A program made the position numbers and the translations under genes. DNA of 64,000 nucleotides from Nocardia cyriacigeorgica (GTDB taxonomy: Bacteria; Actinomycetota; Actinomycetes; Mycobacteriales; Mycobacteriaceae), in assembly GCF_005863245.1 (NCBI RefSeq), contig NZ_VBUT01000012.1, forward strand, positions 62,001 through 126,000. The letters are read 5' to 3'. Below are positions 15,936-24,653 of this stretch, piece after piece; position 1 is the first letter of the stretch, and each line of letters opens with the position of its first letter. The notes under the pieces are model-generated. The model searched no databases. It saw nothing but the letters and a program-made list of their open reading frames with translations, and was not told where the DNA came from.

Positions 15936-17036
15936 ATGTCGGCAACCCCAAGCACCGATCGGTTCCACCCAGGCCGGCGCAGCCTGCCGGTGCGGCTCGC
16001 GGCACGAGCGCTGCTGTCCGGGCTCGCACCACGGGTGGACCGGCGGGTCATCGAATCCAGCCGCCCGTTCGACCGGCCGGAGATGCTCCGGCCGCACCAG
16101 GATTCGTCGCTGTGGGCGTGGACGCACTACGGGATCTTCCTGCCTCGCCTGCCCGGACGTCACCGCTACCTGAACACCATGACGCTGATCGGCGCCACCG
16201 GCTCGGTCTGCTTCGACAACGACTATTTGGCCGTCGCCGACGCCAGGCACACCAGCACCGTTTTCTCCTCGACCGCGCATGCCGCGCAACGTCATTACCG
16301 GGCCTACGACACCCGCACCGACTGCGCATTCGCCGTCGACGGCTCGGCGCTCAGATGGGGTGAGGACCTCGACATCACCGGCAGCTACCCGCATTTCACC
16401 CTGACCGGCCGCTATCCCGGCTTCCGGGTGGACGCCGAGATCACCGCGACGCCGCAGGTGTCCTGGTTCATCCGCACCCCCGTCTACGACCACTTCAGCC
16501 TGCTGGCGACCTGCCGCGGCACCCTCACCGACGCCGAGGGCAGCACCGCTTTCGACACCCTGGGCACGGTCGAATACGCGCGCTGCCTGTCTCCGCAGGC
16601 CTTGACCGCACGCCCGGTGCCCGAGAACCTCAAGGTGCCGGTCGACTTCTTCACCTACCAGATCATCAACCTCGACCAGCGCACCCAACTGCTGCTCACC
16701 GACGTCCGCGCCGCGGGCACCACCGCCTGCCGCATGGCGCATCTGCGCTCCCTGGACGGTGACGCCCGCGCCTACACCGACGTACGCATGGAGGTGCTGT
16801 CCGACCGCCCGGCCGTGGACGAACTCGGCCGCGTCATGCGGGTGCCACGCGCACTGCGCTGGTCGGTGCGCGACGGCAGTCGCGAAGTCTTCGCGCTGGC
16901 TGCCGTGGTCGACTCGCCGCTGCGCTACGGGCACGGCCGCGGATACGCGGGCGCGATGACCTACACGGGTAGTTGGCGCGGGCGCCCGATCGACGGGAGC
17001 GGGTACGTGGAATGGGTGGACTGCGAGAGCCGGTGA
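15936..17036 (+). CDS. Conserved protein, DUF6670-like (possible lipocalin/CrtC-type fold)
   Basis: A 366-residue protein without signal peptide or membrane helix. The N-terminal part (DRRVIESSRPFDRPEMLRPH, SSLWAWTHYGIFLPRLP) and the many short beta-strand stretches resemble actinobacterial DUF6670 proteins. These are related in fold to the AttH/hydroxyneurosporene-synthase group of double-lipocalin proteins that handle hydrophobic ligands. The family assignment comes from recollection of the pattern and is moderately certain; no enzymatic residue can be named. A TetR-type operator lies upstream, and the gene is convergent with the end of the second mce operon, which fits a lipid-related role but does not prove it. 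Confidence 0.65.
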   Translation: MSATPSTDRFHPGRRSLPVRLAARALLSGLAPRVDRRVIESSRPFDRPEMLRPHQDSSLWAWTHYGIFLPRLPGRHRYLNTMTLIGATGSVCFDNDYLAVADARHTSTVFSSTAHAAQRHYRAYDTRTDCAFAVDGSALRWGEDLDITGSYPHFTLTGRYPGFRVDAEITATPQVSWFIRTPVYDHFSLLATCRGTLTDAEGSTAFDTLGTVEYARCLSPQALTARPVPENLKVPVDFFTYQIINLDQRTQLLLTDVRAAGTTACRMAHLRSLDGDARAYTDVRMEVLSDRPAVDELGRVMRVPRALRWSVRDGSREVFALAAVVDSPLRYGHGRGYAGAMTYTGSWRGRPIDGSGYVEWVDCESR

Positions 17037-17142
17037 GGGGCTGAGGGGTGCACCGGGGGTGGACGCGGGCGGCAGGCGGGGGAGCCGCGCGGCTGTTGCG
17101 GGCGGGCGCGACACCTTGCCGGGCAGGTGGTGGTCGAGCCTC

Positions 17143-17529
17143 CTAATGGCCGCCGGGTGCGGTGGACCGCCGGCGGCGTGCGCGCGCCAGGAGCCAGAGG
17201 CCGATGCCTGCCGCGCCGGCCGCGAAGAGCAGGAGCGCGCAGCCCTCGATCAGGAGAGCAGCCCAGCGCGGTAGCCACAGGTCGAGCACCTCGACCCCGG
17301 CGGCGAGCAGGAGATAGCCCGCGCAGGCCAGCATGACGGCGGCGGCGCCCAGAGCGACGGCGCCGAGCAGGGCGGTCTGTAGACGGTCGAGCAGGTCGGC
17401 GCGCAGTGCGAGAGCCTTGCGCCGCAACCACTTCCACACTGCGCGCAGCGTTCGATAGCTGCTGGTGAGCAGGGTGTCCGGTTGCGGGGCGGTGGAGCCA
17501 GGCCTCGGTTCGGTGATGGTTTCGGTCAT
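17143..17529 (-). CDS. Small membrane protein, holin-like (PF07332-type)
   Basis: A 128-residue protein. A basic N-terminal part (VWKWLRRKALALRADLLDRLQ) precedes two membrane helices at about residues 50-73 and 82-110, and the tail is Arg-rich. This is the layout of the actinobacterial putative phage-holin superfamily (PF07332), whose chromosomal members are not phage genes and have no known function. It is the last gene of the minus-strand mce operon, 67 bases after the SRPBCC gene, so it may be expressed with the importer. It is convergent with the DUF6670-like gene. Confidence 0.6.
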   Translation of the reverse strand: MTETITEPRPGSTAPQPDTLLTSSYRTLRAVWKWLRRKALALRADLLDRLQTALLGAVALGAAAVMLACAGYLLLAAGVEVLDLWLPRWAALLIEGCALLLFAAGAAGIGLWLLARARRRRSTAPGGH

Positions 17530-17596
17530 GCCGGCTCCTTGTGCCGCAGTGGTGCGCCCTCGGTTCGGTGCTCGATCGCGGCGTCGGTGGATCGGT

Positions 17597-18187
17597 TCAT
17601 GCCGCCACCCGCGTCGACAGTCGGCCGAGGGCGAAGCGGGCGAAGGGGCGGACGAACGGTGCGACCCAGCTCGCCGGGAGGAACGCGAAGATGGCGGGGC
17701 GGCCGCCGACGGTCCAGGAGACGTCGGTGCCGCCGTCCGCGGTGGGTTCCAGCCGGAAATCCTGCTGGTAGGTGAGCACCACCAGCGGCACCGAAGTTCG
17801 TACGCCGACCACGGTCAGGCGGCGGCCCGGCTCGGCCCTGGTGACCTGTTCGACGGCCGCGAACAGCAGCGCGTCAAGGGTCCGCATGGCGCCGACGCCG
17901 CGCTCGCCGCGCTGGTAGCGGATGCCGTTGATCAGCGGGAACCAGGAGAACGCACCCTCACCGAGGGCGTCGTAAATCCGCTCCGGTGGTGCGTGGAAAC
18001 GGCAGACCACGGTCATCTCGAAGGTCGGGCGCCGCGATTGCAGGGTGTCCAGCAGCGTCTCCGATTCCGGCTCGGCCCTGGCGGACAACAGTTTTCGCAC
18101 TCGCGCACGCAGAATGGCCAGCGCGATGAGCCCGGCGACCGCGCCCGCGACGACGAGCACCGCCGCGACGATGACGAGTTGTTTCAT
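17597..18187 (-). CDS. Membrane-anchored SRPBCC (START-like) protein
   Basis: A 196-residue protein. ATG 18187 gives a start with one N-terminal membrane helix (MKQLVIVAAVLVVAG, residues about 3-25); earlier in-frame sequence overlaps the upstream gene. Residues about 50-190 form an SRPBCC helix-grip domain (TFEMTVVCRFHAPPERIYDAL), a fold that makes a hydrophobic cavity for lipids or polyketides. With the anchor and the mce operon position, a role in handling the imported lipid at the membrane is reasonable, but this is inference. It starts 26 bases after the Mce-associated protein gene. Confidence 0.75.
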   Translation of the reverse strand: MKQLVIVAAVLVVAGAVAGLIALAILRARVRKLLSARAEPESETLLDTLQSRRPTFEMTVVCRFHAPPERIYDALGEGAFSWFPLINGIRYQRGERGVGAMRTLDALLFAAVEQVTRAEPGRRLTVVGVRTSVPLVVLTYQQDFRLEPTADGGTDVSWTVGGRPAIFAFLPASWVAPFVRPFARFALGRLSTRVAA

Positions 18188-18213
18188 GGGTTTGTTCCCT
18201 CGATAGATGGTGG

Positions 18214-18966
18214 TCACTGCGGCAGCAGCGGCGAGCTGACCTCGTTCACCAGCCACGATCCGTCCACGTTCCGCATGGACAGGGTGACCGTGAGCTGCCC
18301 TTCGCGCGGTTGCCCCTGGGTGCCGACGCTGCTGATCGACTGCCCGATCACGACGACCGCTCTGGCGCTGTGTTCGTCGCCGGATTCGATGGCGCACTGC
18401 ACCTCTCCCGGCCTCGACACCACCTGCCCGTGCGTCAGCACCTCGCGCAGGTCCTTACTGGTGGCGTCGAATTCCTGCTTCCACGCTCCGGTCGCCCCAT
18501 CGAGCACAGCGGCGAAATAGGTGTCGAGGTTCTGCGCGTTGTAGTCGGCCAGCACCGGCGCGTACTCGCACGCCGCCAGCCGCGCCGCCTCCTTGGCGTC
18601 CTCGCGGGACTGGATCTGCTCGGCACGGAAGGCGAAGTACCCGGCGGCGCCCAGCGCTGCGAGCACAAGAGCCGCGCCAGCCGACCAAATTACTCTGTTG
18701 CGACGCAGAGTGATTCGATCCGCACTGTCGCCGCTTCGGCCCTGTCTGGGGATGGCACCGTCGGCGGCACCGGCACCGGCACCGGCACCGGCACCGGCAT
18801 CGGCATCAGCACCGGCATCAGCATCGGCATCAGCACCGGCATCGGCACCGGCATCGGATGCCGCGGGTGCGCTCGTTTCGGAGTCGGCGGCCGGGTCCGC
18901 GATGTCAGCACTGGCGCCGGAGGGTGCCTCGTCTGATCGGTTCGGTTCCGGGTCTTTGACGCTCAT
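18214..18966 (-). CDS. Mce-associated membrane protein with Ala/Asp/Gly repeat tail
   Basis: A 250-residue protein of the Mce-associated (Mam/Mas) kind. A cytoplasmic N-terminal region of about 95 residues includes a repetitive stretch of alternating Ala, Asp and Gly. One membrane helix follows (VIWSAGAALVLAALGAAGYFAF, about residues 92-113), then a helical linker and an NTF2-like extracytoplasmic domain (about 130-250, with WKQEFDATSKDLREVL and DGSWLVNEV). Such proteins stabilise mycobacterial Mce complexes. It starts 27 bases after mceF and is co-transcribed with it. Confidence 0.85.
   Translation of the reverse strand: MSVKDPEPNRSDEAPSGASADIADPAADSETSAPAASDAGADAGADADADAGADADAGAGAGAGAGAADGAIPRQGRSGDSADRITLRRNRVIWSAGAALVLAALGAAGYFAFRAEQIQSREDAKEAARLAACEYAPVLADYNAQNLDTYFAAVLDGATGAWKQEFDATSKDLREVLTHGQVVSRPGEVQCAIESGDEHSARAVVVIGQSISSVGTQGQPREGQLTVTLSMRNVDGSWLVNEVSSPLLPQ
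18765..18858. repeat. Hexanucleotide tandem repeat inside the Mce-associated gene
   Basis: Repeats of the unit ACCGGC, with variants ATCGGC and ATCAGC, run for about 94 bases. They encode the alternating Ala/Asp/Gly tract of the Mce-associated protein. Because the unit is a multiple of three, length changes would keep the frame, so the tract length may vary between strains. Confidence 0.85.
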
Positions 18967-18993
18967 TGCAGTCCTGTCGTCGATGGGGTGCGT

Positions 18994-20256
18994 TCACTTG
19001 GCGGGCAACGGGACCGACAGCTCGTCACCGCTGACGCCGGGCGGGGGACCGGCGCCACTGTCGGGCACCTGCGGGCGTGGCGCGTTGGCGGAGCCACGGA
19101 TCTGGATCTCGGGGCGGGTGGTGACGCAGTAGTTGTAGAGGCGGACCCGGCCGTCGGAGATCTGCGTGGGGGAGACGGGGATGGTCTCGTATTCGCAGGT
19201 CGGGCGCGGCCAGATGTCGGTGAGGGTGTGGAAGGCGTTGTCGTGGGCCGGGATTCCCATGGCGGCCGAGCCGAGCCGGATCGCCGGGAACAGCGCTCGC
19301 ATGGCCGGGGTGCGCAGCCGGGCGGCGCGGGTGATGGCGACGAAGTTCGTCACTAGATCGGTGATCGGGTCGGTGGTCTCGGCGATGACGCCGCCGAGGG
19401 TCGCCAGCTGGCCGGGCCCGAGATCGAGCAGCCGCCGGACCTCCTGGTCGGCGGCGGTCAACTGGTCGAACAGGATGCCGGAGCCGCGCACCAGCGTGCC
19501 GAGATCGGGTTGGGCGTGTGAGGTGGTTTCGGCGATGACGCTCAGATTCCGGATGAGTTGGGTGGTCTGCGGAAGCATCCCGGTGAGCCCGGCCATGGCC
19601 TGGCTGATCCCGGCGATGACGCTGCGCAGCCGGTCGGGCCCGTCGGCGAGCGCCTTGTCCAGTTCGTCCACGATGACGCCGAGGCGCTGCGGGTTCAGCC
19701 CCGAGATCAGCCCGCTGGTATTGGACAGGAACGATTCGATCGTCACCGGCGTGGACACCCGAGCCGCATCGATCACCGAACCATCGGCCAGGTAGGGGCC
19801 GTCGCCGGTGCTCGGCCGCAGATCCAGGTACTGCTCACCGGCCGCGGACAGGCGCTGGACGGCAGCCGTCGTGTCCTGCGAGATCCGGATACCGGACTCG
19901 ATTTCCGCGACGGCCGTGACCCCGGAGCCGGACAACTCCACCGACCGCACCGTGCCCACCCGTACCCCGCGCACGGTGACGTCGTTGTCGGCCAGCAGCC
20001 CACCCGAGACCGGCAGCAACACCGTCACCCGGTAGGTCTCCCGCAACGGGTTGAACCGCACGATGTCGACCGCGATATAGCCGGAGCCGAGCAGCAGCAT
20101 CGCGACCAGGCCGATCGAGGCGACCATCGTCACCCGGTCCGAGAGCCAGGTCGCGCCGCGCACGAGCACACTCGCCCCGCGATCGAGCCACCGATCCGCC
20201 AGCCGCAGGCCGGCATCGAGCAGCCGCAGCAGCGGATAGGTCAGGTGCCGCTTCAT
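18994..20256 (-). CDS. mceF: Mce-family protein MceF (minus-strand operon)
   Basis: A 420-residue Mce protein. ATG 20256 overlaps the mceE stop by four bases. About 45 residues precede the membrane helix (MVASIGLVAMLLLGSGYIAV, about 44-63). The MCE domain runs from about 72 to 150 (LLADNDVTVRGVRVGTVRSV, SAAGEQYLDLRP), followed by the helical tube region. The Pro-rich C-terminal tail (PQVPDSGAGPPPGVSGDE) is absent from the other operon's MceF. The long N-terminus before the anchor is unusual but is retained because no better start with a ribosome site is visible. Confidence 0.9.
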   Translation of the reverse strand: MKRHLTYPLLRLLDAGLRLADRWLDRGASVLVRGATWLSDRVTMVASIGLVAMLLLGSGYIAVDIVRFNPLRETYRVTVLLPVSGGLLADNDVTVRGVRVGTVRSVELSGSGVTAVAEIESGIRISQDTTAAVQRLSAAGEQYLDLRPSTGDGPYLADGSVIDAARVSTPVTIESFLSNTSGLISGLNPQRLGVIVDELDKALADGPDRLRSVIAGISQAMAGLTGMLPQTTQLIRNLSVIAETTSHAQPDLGTLVRGSGILFDQLTAADQEVRRLLDLGPGQLATLGGVIAETTDPITDLVTNFVAITRAARLRTPAMRALFPAIRLGSAAMGIPAHDNAFHTLTDIWPRPTCEYETIPVSPTQISDGRVRLYNYCVTTRPEIQIRGSANAPRPQVPDSGAGPPPGVSGDELSVPLPAK

Positions 20257-21335
20257 CGGTGCCCGCCCTGCAATCGTTCCTGCACCCGGGCCAGCACCTG
20301 CGCCAGACTGCCGACGAAGGCGGCCGGATCGCTGCCATCGGGCAGTCGGCTGCCGCGCGGATCGGTCAGCGCCCCCAGACTCAGATACGAGATCCGCGCA
20401 CCCACCGCGAGAGCGGTGCCCTCGGTGGTCGCTTGCAGCGACGGATACAGAGTGTGCAGGCCGTCGAGAGTGCCCGCCAGGTTGTCGCCCATCCGGGTGA
20501 ACCCGCCCATCAGCTGCTGCACGCTGTCGAACAGGCTGCGGAACTGCTCGCCTGTGGTGGTGGTGAAATCGCCGAGCGCGGCCATGGTGACCGACACCTT
20601 CGCGGTGAGATCGACGATGGCTTGATTGTTCTCGGCGATCACCCCGATCAGCGGCGGGAATTGCTCTGCGGCAGCGCCCAATTCGGCCTTGCGAGCGTTG
20701 AGCACGGTGGTGAGCCCGGTCAGGCCGTGCAGCACGCTGTCGATCTGGCCGGTGCGCTGGTTCAACGCGTCCAGCGTCTCGGTCAGCTCGGTGAGCAGAT
20801 GCGCCAGCTGCGGGCCGCGGCCGCCGATCATCGAGTTCATCTCGTTGGTGATTCGCGCGACCTGATTGAGCGCGCCGCCGTCGAGCAGCATCGACATCGA
20901 CATCATCAGCTGCTCCACCGACGCACCCGCCGAGGTGTGCTCGCGGTCGATGGTGTCGCCGTCGGTGAGCAGCGCGGCGCCGGGGCGCTTCGCGGGCAGG
21001 GTGAGTCCGATGAAGATATCGCCGAGCGGCGTCGCCTGGCGCAGTTCGGCACGGGTGCCCTCGGGGAGCTGGATATCGCTGCTGATGGTCAGCTGGACTT
21101 CGGCGCGGAAATCCATGGTGTCGATCTCGGTGACCACGCCGACATCGGTGCCGCCGATCTTGACCCGTGCGCGTTCGGGCAGGTTGAGGGCGTCGTCGAA
21201 GACCGCGTGCAGGGTGTAGCTCGGCCCGTCCACACCGGGTTGCGGCAGCGGCAGGTTGTCGATGGTGACCGCACAGCCGCCGACGGTGAGCACCGCGAGC
21301 ACGGCGCCGGTGATGCGGGTGAGCCGTCCGCTCAT
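20253..21335 (-). CDS. mceE: Mce-family lipoprotein MceE (minus-strand operon)
   Basis: A 360-residue lipoprotein. ATG 21335 has a strong GGAAGAAGG upstream and gives a signal peptide ending in lipobox VGGC, with Cys21 as the lipid site. The MCE domain is at about residues 40-120 (RARVKIGGTDVGVVTEID), and the remainder is helical. It is the counterpart of the lipidated MceE subunits of mycobacterial importers. There is a 62-base gap from mceD and a four-base overlap with mceF. Confidence 0.92.
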   Translation of the reverse strand: MSGRLTRITGAVLAVLTVGGCAVTIDNLPLPQPGVDGPSYTLHAVFDDALNLPERARVKIGGTDVGVVTEIDTMDFRAEVQLTISSDIQLPEGTRAELRQATPLGDIFIGLTLPAKRPGAALLTDGDTIDREHTSAGASVEQLMMSMSMLLDGGALNQVARITNEMNSMIGGRGPQLAHLLTELTETLDALNQRTGQIDSVLHGLTGLTTVLNARKAELGAAAEQFPPLIGVIAENNQAIVDLTAKVSVTMAALGDFTTTTGEQFRSLFDSVQQLMGGFTRMGDNLAGTLDGLHTLYPSLQATTEGTALAVGARISYLSLGALTDPRGSRLPDGSDPAAFVGSLAQVLARVQERLQGGHR

Positions 21336-21397
21336 GCTGCTGCCTTCTTCCTGCCGTTGCGACTGCGCTCGGCACCGCGTCGTGGCCGGAAGCGCCC

Positions 21398-22492
21398 TCA
21401 TGCCGTCAGCCCCAGCAAGGCGGCGGTCAGTCCGAAGTCGGGTCCGAAGTCCGCGAGCCGCCCCGTGCGGCATCCGTCCGACCGCAGTTGCACCCGCTCG
21501 CAGAACAGCGACAGGGTCTCGTTGTCCAGCAGGGATTTATCGGTGAGCAGGTGCAGCCGCAGCGCCCGATGCTCCGGGCTCATGGCGGCCGCGAAGTTCT
21601 GGAAGAACAGCGGGCCCACGTCCACGATCTCGGTCAGCCCGCGGGCGTGGGCGCGCATCTGCGCGGTGATGGTGGTGAGCCGGTTCAGTGCCGCCGTCAA
21701 CGGTGCGCGATTCTCCGCGACCACGGCGCTGGTATTGGTGACGAAGTCGTTGAGCTGGGTGAGCACCGCCTGTAAGCCGGGCGCCTGGTCGCTCATCAAT
21801 GTCACCAGTTCGGTGAGCCTGGCGCTGAAATCGCGGACGGTCCGATCGTTCTCGGCGACGATCTGGGTGATGTCGTTGAGTTTCACGATGGTCGTGGAGA
21901 TCTGGTCCTTGTTGGCGAGCGTCACCTCGAACGCCGATGACAGCGCGTCGAGGGTCTCGCGGATCTTGTCGCCATTGCCGTCCAGCATCGGGAACAACAC
22001 CCGGCTCGCCATCGGTCCCTCAGTGGAGCTGCCCTTCAACGCATCGCCGAGCTGTTCGAAAGTGCGCAGGATGCGATCGAGTTCGACGGGAGTCCTGGTG
22101 CGGGCCAGCGGAATATGCGCACTGTCGGCCAGCGTCGGGCCGTCGCCGGTGGTGGCGGGGGTGAGTTCGATATGGCGATTGGTGATCAGCTGCGGCGACA
22201 CCAACGCCGCCTTCGTGTCGGCCGGTAGTCCCACATCGTCGATGGTCATACGCACTTCCACGAACGCGCCCTTGGCCTCGATCGCGTCGACCCGGCCGAT
22301 CGGCAGCCCGAGCACCGCCACCTCATTGCCGGCATACAGTCCGGCGACGTTCTCGAAGTCGGCGCTGATATGCAGCAGATTCCCGCGCAGGCGATCCGGC
22401 AGCGAGGTCAGGCTGTGCGGTAGCGCCGAACAGCCGGCGGCCACGACCGCGACCACGCCGAGCACGGTGAGACGAACGAGATCGCGGATCAT
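21398..22492 (-). CDS. mceD: Mce-family protein MceD with a lipobox (minus-strand operon)
   Basis: A 364-residue Mce protein starting at ATG 22492, which overlaps the mceC stop by four bases. Unlike most MceD subunits, its hydrophobic N-terminus ends in a good lipobox (VVAAGC), so Cys21 would be lipidated. The MCE domain is at about residues 40-120 (NEVAVLGLPIGRVDAIEA), followed by a helical region. The complex would then carry two lipoproteins, D and E. Cys residues at LFCERVQ and DGCRTG lie near the end. Confidence 0.88.
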   Translation of the reverse strand: MIRDLVRLTVLGVVAVVAAGCSALPHSLTSLPDRLRGNLLHISADFENVAGLYAGNEVAVLGLPIGRVDAIEAKGAFVEVRMTIDDVGLPADTKAALVSPQLITNRHIELTPATTGDGPTLADSAHIPLARTRTPVELDRILRTFEQLGDALKGSSTEGPMASRVLFPMLDGNGDKIRETLDALSSAFEVTLANKDQISTTIVKLNDITQIVAENDRTVRDFSARLTELVTLMSDQAPGLQAVLTQLNDFVTNTSAVVAENRAPLTAALNRLTTITAQMRAHARGLTEIVDVGPLFFQNFAAAMSPEHRALRLHLLTDKSLLDNETLSLFCERVQLRSDGCRTGRLADFGPDFGLTAALLGLTA

Positions 22493-23571
22493 CGGCACTC
22501 CTGTACCGCGTGCGCCAGGCACAGCCAGTTGTCGGGGAATACCCACGGCAGATAGACCTCGCCGTAGGGTCCGTTGCCGAAGGCATTGTTGAACTGCCGC
22601 AACGCCACCGGCATCACCTGGTAGAGGGCGTCGAGGTTGTCGCGGTTCTTCTGCAAGCCGTCGGACATGGTGTTCAAGTTCTGGATCAGCGGGCCCAGCT
22701 GACCGTTGTTCTGCACGCCCATGTCCTGCAAGGTCGCGGACACGGCGGCGATATCGTCGAGCAGGCCGCGAATCAGTTCTTGGCGCCGCGCCACCGCATC
22801 GCCGATGGCCTGCCCGTGGGTGAGCAGCATGAGCACGCTGTTCTGGTTGTCGGCCACCAGCTGCGAGACGGCGTCCATGTTCTTCAGCAGACTGTCCACC
22901 TCGTCGCGCCGATCGCCGATCACCCCGGCGAGCACACCGACGCTGTCGAGCGCCTGCGCGGTCAGTTCCGGGGAATCACCCATCTGCTGGTGCACTGCCT
23001 CGAGCGCGGCCCGCAGCTTGTCCGGATCGAGACGTTCGATGTGCTCGAAGGAGTTCTCGTAGACCGGATCGTCGATGACCTTGGACAGGTTGTACGGAAC
23101 GGTGGTGCGCTCGAGCGGGATCAGCTCACCGGGCAGGTCGCTGCCGGTGCCGGGATTCAGCTCGACGTGCATCTTGCCGAGAATCGTGGACATCTCGATC
23201 GCCGCACCCGCGTCCGCGCCGAGGGTGAGATCGTCGCGGATAGACAACTCGACCACGATCCGGTCCCGCCGCAACTGCGCCGCCCGCACCGTCCCCACCT
23301 CGATCCCGGCCACATCCACGCTGTCACCCGGACGCAACCCGGCGGCCTGGGCGAACTCGGCGCGCACCGTCCGGTGACCGATGCCCGCCTGGGTGAGCAG
23401 ACTCGAACCGGCCAGCAGCGCCAGCACCACCGCACCGGCCGCCAGACCGAGCCACCAGTGCCGGTTCTGCGAATAGCTGGGGATCGCCGCCCACATCTCG
23501 GGCAGCGTCGGTAGCCCGAACCACACCAGAATGCGGTTGATCAACCGGAACCGCCCGAGGAACTTCTCCAT
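22489..23571 (-). CDS. mceC: Mce-family protein MceC (minus-strand operon)
   Basis: A 360-residue Mce protein. ATG 23571 shares its first base with the mceB stop (TGATG), and GGAGG lies ten bases ahead. A basic, aromatic N-terminus precedes the membrane helix (WWLGLAAGAVVLALLAGSS, about residues 39-57). The MCE domain is about 68-145 (DSVDVAGIEVGTVRAAQL). A long helical segment follows, with many Asn/Gln/Asp-rich heptads, then a C-terminal GEVYLPWVFPDNWLCLAH segment. It is a subunit of the predicted lipid tube. Confidence 0.9.
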   Translation of the reverse strand: MEKFLGRFRLINRILVWFGLPTLPEMWAAIPSYSQNRHWWLGLAAGAVVLALLAGSSLLTQAGIGHRTVRAEFAQAAGLRPGDSVDVAGIEVGTVRAAQLRRDRIVVELSIRDDLTLGADAGAAIEMSTILGKMHVELNPGTGSDLPGELIPLERTTVPYNLSKVIDDPVYENSFEHIERLDPDKLRAALEAVHQQMGDSPELTAQALDSVGVLAGVIGDRRDEVDSLLKNMDAVSQLVADNQNSVLMLLTHGQAIGDAVARRQELIRGLLDDIAAVSATLQDMGVQNNGQLGPLIQNLNTMSDGLQKNRDNLDALYQVMPVALRQFNNAFGNGPYGEVYLPWVFPDNWLCLAHAVQECR

Positions 23572-24593
23572 CACCGGCACACCTCCGTATGCGAGTTCCC
23601 GCCGACCCGCGAGAACAGGCCCTGCGGGAACAGCACGCCCCACAGCGACACATCGAGTCCGCAGACATAGGAATTGATGTAGGTCCCGTTGCCGCTGATG
23701 CGGGCCAGTCCGGCCAGCACATCCGGCAGCTCGACGGCCGCGCGGTCGAGCCGGGCGCCGTTGGACAGCAGCAGATTCACCCCGGCGGTCGCATCCAGCT
23801 GCGCCTGCGCCATCCCCGGCGCCACCTGCCCGATCAGCTCGGTGAGCTTGTCCGTCGAATCCGCGACCTGGGTGACCGCGCCCTTCAACGTCTCGCCCTG
23901 CTCATACAGGCCGGTGACCAGCGCACGCGATTGCGTGATGAGCGTTTCCAATTCGTGGCTGCGGTTCGCGAGCCCCGCGAGGACGCCGCTGAGGTTGGTG
24001 ATCACCGCGCCCAGAATCTCGTCGCGCTCCCGGAACGTGCTCGCCAGGCTCGCCGCACGGGTGATCAGTGCCGACAACGACACCCCATCGCCCTGCAACG
24101 CCTGCACCATCGTCTCCGACAGCGAATTCACCTCATCCGGCTGCAACATGCTGAACAGCGGCTCGAACCCGGCCAGCAGCGTGGAGACATCGAAGGACGA
24201 TTCGGTGCGCTCCAACGGAATCGAGGCACCCGCCGTCAACCGCTGGCCCGCACCCTCGCCCGGCGCCAGCGCGATATAGCGCTGACCGATCAGATTCTGA
24301 TACCTGATCAGGGCCTTGGTGGTGGTGTAGAGCTTCTGCCGCGACTGCACCGAGAACTCCACCCGTGCCTTACGCTGCGGATCGAGTTCGATCGCATCGA
24401 CCCGGCCCACCCGCACCCCGGCCATCCGCACGTCGTCACCGACGCGCAGGCCGAGCACATCGGTGAAGGTGGCGGAGTAGCCGGTGGTGTCGCCCGGGAC
24501 CGAGCGTTGCAGGGTCGACCAGATCGTGTACGTGGCGCCTAGAGCGAGTGCCACGAAGACGGCGAGTCCGGCTATCGCACTGCGGGAGTTCAT
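23571..24593 (-). CDS. mceB: Mce-family protein MceB (minus-strand operon)
   Basis: A 340-residue Mce protein with an N-terminal helix (AIAGLAVFVALALGATYTIW) and an MCE domain at about residues 38-115 (DDVRMAGVRVGRVDAIEL). It has the B-type signature RYQNLIGQRYIALAPG, which is shared almost word for word with the MceB of the plus-strand operon. The C-terminal half is helical and ends with two Cys (SYVCGLDVS, EVCR). It begins 60 bases after mceA and overlaps mceC by one base. Confidence 0.92.
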   Translation of the reverse strand: MNSRSAIAGLAVFVALALGATYTIWSTLQRSVPGDTTGYSATFTDVLGLRVGDDVRMAGVRVGRVDAIELDPQRKARVEFSVQSRQKLYTTTKALIRYQNLIGQRYIALAPGEGAGQRLTAGASIPLERTESSFDVSTLLAGFEPLFSMLQPDEVNSLSETMVQALQGDGVSLSALITRAASLASTFRERDEILGAVITNLSGVLAGLANRSHELETLITQSRALVTGLYEQGETLKGAVTQVADSTDKLTELIGQVAPGMAQAQLDATAGVNLLLSNGARLDRAAVELPDVLAGLARISGNGTYINSYVCGLDVSLWGVLFPQGLFSRVGGNSHTEVCR

Positions 24594-24653
24594 GATTCGG
24601 CCTCATGATCGGTCGGTGGTGGCTCGTGTGCTGAGCGGTGCGCGAGAGGCATG

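Noticed and set aside
17143..17529. Holin-like gene as sign of a prophage
   Set aside because: It is a chromosomal PF07332-type protein in an mce operon, and no phage genes, integrase or attachment sites are nearby.
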